Assembly: GCA_030152265.1 (NCBI GenBank)
Contig: JASLHQ010000132.1
Coordinates: 1-16,508, forward strand
Length of the DNA stretch: 16,508 bases
DNA from: Savagea sp.
GTDB lineage: Bacteria; Bacillota; Bacilli; Bacillales_A; Planococcaceae
Direction: 5' to 3'
In this document: in pieces, positions 13,058 to 16,508 of the stretch
Layout of the letters: the number at the start of each line of letters is the position of its first letter
Numbering within the stretch: the stretch's first letter is position 1
Notes under the pieces: generated by a model
The model's input: the letters and a program-made list of their open reading frames with translations, nothing else
The model's database searches: none
What the model was told of the DNA's origin: nothing
Program-made: the position numbers and the translations under genes

Positions 13058-13501
13058 GTTTGCTCGTGTAAAATACACAATATTATCATTCCGCTCCACT
13101 TGAAATACAGTTTCAGGTGTGAACGGTTCACCATCGTAATAATCGTTTATTACGTAGCCATAATGCGAAGGATATCCCGATGCATAGTAGACGATTTTAT
13201 CATCGCGAAGGACGACGAGTTGAAGCGTTCCATCATTCACGCTATCTCGATACCCTTTAATTTTTTGACCGACCGTTTTAGATGCTACTTCTTTCGAGGT
13301 GTACGGTTCAAAAACATACATCTCTGTCCACGCAATCGGTAAAATTTCTTCAAAAGTTACTTCATCTCCTGTTTGTAAAGGTTGTAACGCCTTCTGAACT
13401 TTTTGATTCATGCGCCATTCCAACACCGTTTCATTTATAAAAATAGCGAATGCTCCGGCAAAAATAACGAAAATAATCATCATCCAACGACTCATCTTCA
13501 T
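13043..13501 (-). CDS. Hypothetical membrane-anchored extracytoplasmic protein
   Basis: A 152-aa protein I cannot assign. Residues 6-22 form one membrane helix after a short basic start, with no lipobox or clear cleavage site, so the remainder is probably outside the membrane. The exported part contains an aromatic-rich block WTEMYVFEPYTSKE (58-71), a central beta-rich region with VVLRDDKIVYYASGYP, and ends acidic. An ATG at 13501 lies 7 nt after AGGAAG; a second ATG two codons later is possible. The gene starts 11 nt after the YtmA-like gene, so it is the third gene of the NUDIX/hydrolase unit. It lies where pckA and that unit converge. Confidence 0.75.
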   Translation of the reverse strand: MKMSRWMMIIFVIFAGAFAIFINETVLEWRMNQKVQKALQPLQTGDEVTFEEILPIAWTEMYVFEPYTSKEVASKTVGQKIKGYRDSVNDGTLQLVVLRDDKIVYYASGYPSHYGYVINDYYDGEPFTPETVFQVERNDNIVYFTRANKEND

Positions 13502-13512
13502 CTTTCCACTTC

Positions 13513-14310
13513 CTATCTACTTAGACGATTTTCTTCACTTTTCATCCAAGCTGTCATATGACGAATTAACATGCGACCGATCACATTCGGTAAAAAATGA
13601 TCGTACGTTTCAAAATAAATCGTCGCTACTTCTTTCCGCTCGGCTCGTAGTAACGCTTCTAAACGATACGACTGGGCGATGGAGACATTTTGATCTCTCT
13701 TTCCATGAACGATTAAAAAAGGACAACACGCTCTATACAACTGTGACAAAGGGTCACGTTCGCGATATCCGCTCGGATTGCTGTTTGGCGATTTTCCGAT
13801 AAGCCGTTTCATCATGCGTCGCATATCGATGCGCTCAAAATACGTCGCAACGATATCGCTCATCCCGGCCCAAATCGTCGCAGTCGTTACTTCTTCTCGG
13901 GCAATCGCAGTCCAACAAGCCATCGCACCACCACGTGAATACCCGACGATATGAATATGTTCATTTGTCCATTCAATTTGCTTCAACACATCAACCGCAC
14001 TAATCGCATCAAGTCGATCATCCCCAACAAATTCGTCTCGCCCCTCCCCGCCCCGATTACCTCGGTAAAAAGGAGCGAAGACGATAAATCCGTAAGAAGC
14101 ATATTGAGCGATTCGCGCAGGCCTCACCGTTCCGAGCGATTGAATGCCTCCACGGAAATAAATAATCGATGAATATCTTCCTTTTCGTTTCGGTATCGCG
14201 AGCAGTCCTTTCACACGATACGGTCCGGATTGATACGTCACTTCTTCGATGCGAATGTGCGGATTCGGAGAAGGATAAAGTCTACGCTCAATAATTGTGC
14301 CGCTCCTCAT
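13513..14310 (-). CDS. ytmA: YtmA-like alpha/beta hydrolase (prolyl oligopeptidase/dienelactone hydrolase-like)
   Basis: A 265-aa cytosolic hydrolase with an intact triad: nucleophile S125 in GYSRGG, D206 in HGKRDQNVS, and H238 in YDHF. Other conserved-looking stretches are YFRGGIQSLGTVRPARI (51-67) and FAPFYRGNRGGEGRDEF (78-94), closely matching B. subtilis YtmA. The family is S9-like, but the substrate, peptide or ester, is unknown. The ATG at 14310 lies inside the 3' end of the NUDIX gene (23-bp overlap), 4 nt after GAGG. A better-placed AGGAG points to an ATT five codons downstream, where the YtmA N-terminus would align, so the true start is uncertain. Confidence 0.85.
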   Translation of the reverse strand: MRSGTIIERRLYPSPNPHIRIEEVTYQSGPYRVKGLLAIPKRKGRYSSIIYFRGGIQSLGTVRPARIAQYASYGFIVFAPFYRGNRGGEGRDEFVGDDRLDAISAVDVLKQIEWTNEHIHIVGYSRGGAMACWTAIAREEVTTATIWAGMSDIVATYFERIDMRRMMKRLIGKSPNSNPSGYRERDPLSQLYRACCPFLIVHGKRDQNVSIAQSYRLEALLRAERKEVATIYFETYDHFLPNVIGRMLIRHMTAWMKSEENRLSR

Positions 14311-14761
14311 ACTGCCTCACCCATTCCATTAACTGTTCCATTCCTGAATCTTTCATATGAAAACTTAAATGTTCACACGTCATAAATTGTTCCGTCGTTA
14401 ATAATACGACGCCATCCGTTTCGTAACGTTCCGCATCTTCATCGATCGACGTAATCGTCCCCGTGAAAACAGCTTTACAAAAAGGTGTTTCCGTATGTAC
14501 GACATATTCTGCGACGTATTGGACATTCATTAAAGTCGCTCCGGTTTCTTCATACATCTCACGTATCGCTGCTTCTTCTAATGTTTCACCATCTTCTACT
14601 TTCCCTCCAGGAAATTCAATCCCACGCACACGATGTTTCGTCAAAACCCATCGATTTTTCCAACGGGCGATGACGAGCACATGGCGTGCTTCAATTTGAA
14701 AATCGTTCGGTCCGTACGTTAAATGAACGTCCGCTCCTTGTAAATCTGTAAATGTAGGCAC
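14288..14761 (-). CDS. ytkD: NUDIX hydrolase, YtkD-like nucleotide/RNA pyrophosphohydrolase
   Basis: A 157-aa cytosolic NUDIX enzyme. The box fits the GX5EX7REUXEEXGU pattern exactly: G53, E59, R67-E68, E71-E72, G74, within EFPGGKVEDGETLEEAA and so on. Flanking features (ARHVLVIARWKNRWVLTKH, and SFHMKDSGM near the end) match B. subtilis YtkD, known to hydrolyse 8-oxo-dGTP and reported to act as an RNA 5'-triphosphatase. I chose the GTG at 14761, 8 nt after AAGGAG; a GTG three codons upstream overlaps that site. The gene lies directly after the terminator of the YjfB-family gene and overlaps the YtmA-like gene by 23 bp, implying translational coupling. Confidence 0.88.
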   Translation of the reverse strand: MPTFTDLQGADVHLTYGPNDFQIEARHVLVIARWKNRWVLTKHRVRGIEFPGGKVEDGETLEEAAIREMYEETGATLMNVQYVAEYVVHTETPFCKAVFTGTITSIDEDAERYETDGVVLLTTEQFMTCEHLSFHMKDSGMEQLMEWVRQYEERHNY

Positions 14762-14775
14762 TTCCTTCACTCCTT

Positions 14776-14817
14776 ATAAAAATAATATAGACGAAGTGCA
14801 AGCACTCCGTCTATATT
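14776..14817 (-). terminator. Terminator/attenuator between the YjfB-family gene and ytkD
   Basis: On the minus strand a 15-bp stem (14817-14803 with 14798-14784), with one G-U pair on this strand and a 4-nt loop, is followed by ATTTTTAT. The ribosome binding site of ytkD (AAGGAG) begins at once after the T-tract. Confidence 0.82.
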
Positions 14818-14820
14818 GTG

Positions 14821-15003
14821 TTACGCTTTTAAATCAATTGTTTGCCCTTTGTATGGGTGTGGTGCTGCGTTCGCTTCAGGCATTCCTTTCAGCATATCTG
14901 CAGCTGCTTCAGTACTCATTGAAAGGCTTTTGTTCATGACACTCATTTGTACGAGTGACTGTAAACTTTGTAATTGACTGGCCATCATTGCATTCAATTC
15001 CAT
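14821..15003 (-). CDS. yjfB: YjfB-family putative motility protein
   Basis: A 60-aa soluble protein. A helical N-terminal half rich in Met, Ser, Leu and Gln (SQLQSLQSLVQMSVMNKSLS) is followed by TEAAADMLKGM and a short Pro-containing tail. Length and composition match the YjfB 'putative motility protein' family, whose B. subtilis member is sigma-D dependent; the molecular role is not known. ATG 15003 follows AAAGGAG by 8 nt; an upstream in-frame ATG would include that site. A sigma-D-like promoter directly upstream supports the motility link. Its terminator lies 4 nt after the stop. Confidence 0.8.
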   Translation of the reverse strand: MELNAMMASQLQSLQSLVQMSVMNKSLSMSTEAAADMLKGMPEANAAPHPYKGQTIDLKA

Positions 15004-15026
15004 GTTAACCACTCCTTTCTCTTCTA

Positions 15027-15053
15027 TTATCGACGTTTCTCTTAACACATTCA
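15027..15053 (-). promoter_or_regulatory. Sigma-D (flagellar) type promoter for the YjfB-family gene
   Basis: On the minus strand TGAA (15050-15053), a 15-bp spacer and GTCGATAA (15027-15034). The sigma-D consensus is TAAA-N15-GCCGATAA, so this fits at 10 of 12 positions with exact spacing. The leader would be about 20 nt. Confidence 0.65.
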
Positions 15054-15072
15054 ACTAATCTGGGCACAATGT

Positions 15073-15101
15073 TTGTGAACCTCTCGCTAAATCGCTAAAC
15101 T
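15073..15101 (+). promoter_or_regulatory. Candidate promoter of yidD
   Basis: TTGTGA (15073-15078), a 17-bp spacer and TAAACT (15096-15101), 24 nt before the start codon. It lies back to back with the sigma-D-like promoter. Confidence 0.45.
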
Positions 15102-15125
15102 AAATAAGAAGAAAGAAGGGACGAC

Positions 15126-15368
15126 ATGAAAAAACTACTCATCGGACTCATTCGACTATACCAAAAATTTATCTCTCCCCTTACACCACCGACATGCCGT
15201 TTCAGTCCGACATGTTCGCACTACGGAGTTGAAGCTTTAGAAAAACATGGTTTTTGGAAAGGGACTTGGTTGACAATTAAACGAATCGGCCGTTGTCACC
15301 CTTTTCATAAAGGAGATTACTTCGATCCTGTACCTCCTACAAAAGAAGAAACGTCACATAAAAAATAA
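15126..15368 (+). CDS. yidD: Membrane protein insertion efficiency factor YidD
   Basis: An 80-aa small protein of the YidD (UPF0161; B. subtilis YtjA) family that assists YidC/Oxa1-type insertion at the inner face of the membrane. It has the hallmark amphipathic start MKKLLIGLIRLYQKFISPL, the invariant CRFSPTCSHY (24-33), a GFWKGTWLTIKRIGRCHP block (42-59), and the final GDYFDPVP. Its length is typical. ATG 15126 follows AAGAAGGGA. The last codons form one arm of the terminator. Confidence 0.97.
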   Translation: MKKLLIGLIRLYQKFISPLTPPTCRFSPTCSHYGVEALEKHGFWKGTWLTIKRIGRCHPFHKGDYFDPVPPTKEETSHKK

Positions 15369-15386
15369 AGTGACGTTTCTTTTTTA
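15346..15386 (+). terminator. Terminator of yidD, overlapping its last codons
   Basis: A perfect 12-bp stem, AAGAAACGTCAC (15346-15357) with GTGACGTTTCTT (15370-15381), followed by TTTTT. The stop codon sits in the 12-nt loop. Confidence 0.88.
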
Positions 15387-15408
15387 TTCCCTTCTTTTAA
15401 AATTCCTC

Positions 15409-15437
15409 TTGCTTTTTTTAAAAACATCCCGTAAAAT
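15409..15437 (+). promoter_or_regulatory. Promoter of the zinc-binding lipoprotein gene
   Basis: TTGCTT (15409-15414), a 17-bp spacer and TAAAAT (15432-15437). Transcription would begin just before the Zur box. Confidence 0.55.
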
Positions 15438-15446
15438 CATATTTAC

Positions 15447-15467
15447 AAATCGTAATCATTACTATTT
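15447..15467 (+). promoter_or_regulatory. Zur operator (zinc uptake repressor box)
   Basis: Half-sites AAATCGTAAT (15447-15456) and ATTACTATTT (15458-15467) around a central C. The Bacillus Zur box has AAATCGTAAT and ATTACGATTT around one base, so 19 of 20 defined positions match. It covers the predicted transcription start, a blocking position for zinc-loaded Zur. Confidence 0.88.
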
Positions 15468-15487
15468 GAATTTTGGAGGTACTTACA

Positions 15488-16501
15488 TTGAAAAAACTTT
15501 GGATTTTATTTATCGCTCTATTTGCACTCGCTGCATGCGGTACGGCAGATGATGAGAAAGAAAGCTCTACAGAAAGCGCAGAGAACGATAAAAATAAACT
15601 AAATGTATACACAACCGTGTATCCTTTACAATTTTTCGCAGAACAAATTGGTGGAGAACTTGTTGAAGTCGATACGATTTATCCACCAGGAACAGATGAA
15701 CATAGTTTCGACCCGACACAAAAAGATATGATGCGCTTAGCAGATGCTGACCTCTTCTTCTATATCGGACTCGGATTAGAAAGTTTCGTTGAAAAAGCAG
15801 AAAAAACACTCGCTCAAGAAAATGTTAAATTTATCGCAACAGGTGAAAAAATTCCCGAAAGCGACTTGCAAGAAGGACATCATCATCACGATGACGAAGA
15901 CGGACATGAAGAACATGACCATGATGAAGAAGCACACGAAGAACATGACCATGAAGGACATGATCACGACCACGGCGAATTTGACCCACACGTTTGGATT
16001 TCACCAAAATTGAGCCAGTCGCTCGCATTAGCGATTAAAGAAGAACTCGTCGCTGCATTACCTGAAAACGAGGAACAGTTGGAAGCAAATTATGAAAAAG
16101 TAATCGCTTCTTTAGAACAGTTAGACGAATCATTCGATGCGATGGCTCATGAAGCGAAGCGCGATACATTTTTCGTCTCACACGCTGCTTTCGGCTATCT
16201 CGCAGACCGTTACCACTTACGTCAAATTTCAGTAGCAGGATTAAATTCTCAAAGCGAACCGTCACAAAAACAATTAGCTGCACTCGTTCAACAAGCGAAA
16301 GAAGAAAATATTCAATACGTGTTATTTGAACAAAACGTCTCAAGTAAATTAACAGAAGTAGTCCAAAAAGAAATTGGCGCTGAATCATTAACTTTACACA
16401 ATTTATCTGTTTTGACAGAAGAAGATTTACAAGCGAATGAAACGTACTTCACGTTAATGGAACGCAATATTGAAGTGTTACGCCAAGCATTGAACGACTA
16501 A
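15488..16501 (+). CDS. znuA: Zinc ABC transporter substrate-binding lipoprotein (ZnuA/AdcA family)
   Basis: A 337-aa extracytoplasmic zinc-capturing lipoprotein (cluster A-I). It has a signal peptide with lipobox LAAC and Cys17, then the family segment TTVYPLQFFAEQIGG (42-56). Probable metal ligands are H72 (DEHSFDPT), H168 (FDPHVW), H232 (VSHAAFGYL) and E281. Between the first two lies a His/Asp/Glu-rich loop (about 131-163, 15 His), typical of zinc-specific members and thought to gather Zn. The start is TTG 15488, 7 nt after GGAGGT. The Zur box upstream confirms zinc control. Manganese binding is a less likely alternative. No terminator is seen in the 7 bases left, so permease and ATPase genes may follow. 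Confidence 0.93.
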   Translation: MKKLWILFIALFALAACGTADDEKESSTESAENDKNKLNVYTTVYPLQFFAEQIGGELVEVDTIYPPGTDEHSFDPTQKDMMRLADADLFFYIGLGLESFVEKAEKTLAQENVKFIATGEKIPESDLQEGHHHHDDEDGHEEHDHDEEAHEEHDHEGHDHDHGEFDPHVWISPKLSQSLALAIKEELVAALPENEEQLEANYEKVIASLEQLDESFDAMAHEAKRDTFFVSHAAFGYLADRYHLRQISVAGLNSQSEPSQKQLAALVQQAKEENIQYVLFEQNVSSKLTEVVQKEIGAESLTLHNLSVLTEEDLQANETYFTLMERNIEVLRQALND

Positions 16502-16508
16502 ATAAAAT

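Noticed and set aside
15065..15077. Small palindrome CACAA-TGT-TTGTG overlapping the yidD -35
   Set aside because: Five-bp arms in AT-rich DNA are expected by chance and match no operator I know.
15776..15991. A hydrophobic-looking antisense ORF rich in Met, Val and Phe within the zinc lipoprotein gene
   Set aside because: It is the antisense of the His/Asp/Glu-rich loop (CAT and GAT codons read as ATG and ATC), a known composition artefact; no ribosome binding site.
1..16508. tRNA/rRNA genes, CRISPR arrays, insertion sequences, prophage or integration sites
   Set aside because: No repeat-spacer pattern, transposase/integrase coding, terminal repeats or cloverleaf-like sequences were found by eye; the region reads as ordinary core chromosome.

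Overview
The window looks like chromosomal DNA from a low-G+C Gram-positive bacterium of the order Bacillales. The evidence is strong AGGAGG-type ribosome binding sites, SAM-I riboswitch control of metK, a CcpN-like operator pair at pckA, a Zur box of the Bacillus type, a DarB/CbpB homologue, and a gene set (ytpA-like, ytoA, metK, pckA, ytmA, ytkD, yidD/ytjA) that recalls one region of the Bacillus subtilis chromosome. I cannot name a genus. I see no phage, transposon, CRISPR array, tRNA or rRNA.

Layout. Positions 1-1650 (minus strand) hold a DHA2-type drug/solute exporter, cut by the window edge, preceded by the c-di-AMP receptor-like CBS protein DarB. Divergent from these, 1987-5132 (plus) is a complete compatible-solute ABC importer: lipoprotein, permease, and an ATPase with tandem CBS domains. 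Positions 5174-9092 (minus) hold two transcription units. One is an apparently inactive YtpA-like hydrolase plus a membrane-anchored thermonuclease. The other is a CDF metal exporter, an unknown 148-aa protein and a TRM11-like methyltransferase. Positions 9217-9729 (plus) encode a gamma-carbonic-anhydrase-like protein. metK (minus) and pckA (plus) diverge from a shared regulatory region at 11232-11426. Positions 13043-14761 (minus) hold a NUDIX hydrolase, a YtmA-like hydrolase and an unknown membrane-anchored protein. A YjfB-family gene (minus, sigma-D-like promoter) and yidD (plus) diverge near 15060. A Zur-controlled zinc-binding lipoprotein closes the window and probably begins a zinc-uptake operon.

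How the parts connect. DarB and the OpuA-type transporter both link to c-di-AMP and osmolyte control through CBS domains. metK and pckA are housekeeping genes with readable control elements. The two metal genes (CDF exporter, zinc-binding lipoprotein) each have a distinctive control region.

The features most worth a second look are: a hairpin placed exactly between the Shine-Dalgarno sequence and start codon of the Opu permease; a leader in front of the CDF exporter with a 19-codon ORF, a strong terminator and an enclosing 10-bp inverted repeat; a YtpA-like hydrolase that has lost its nucleophile; and a repeated design in which terminator-like hairpins sit directly before the ribosome binding site of the next co-directional gene. 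No wholly new multi-gene system is evident; the novelty is mainly regulatory.
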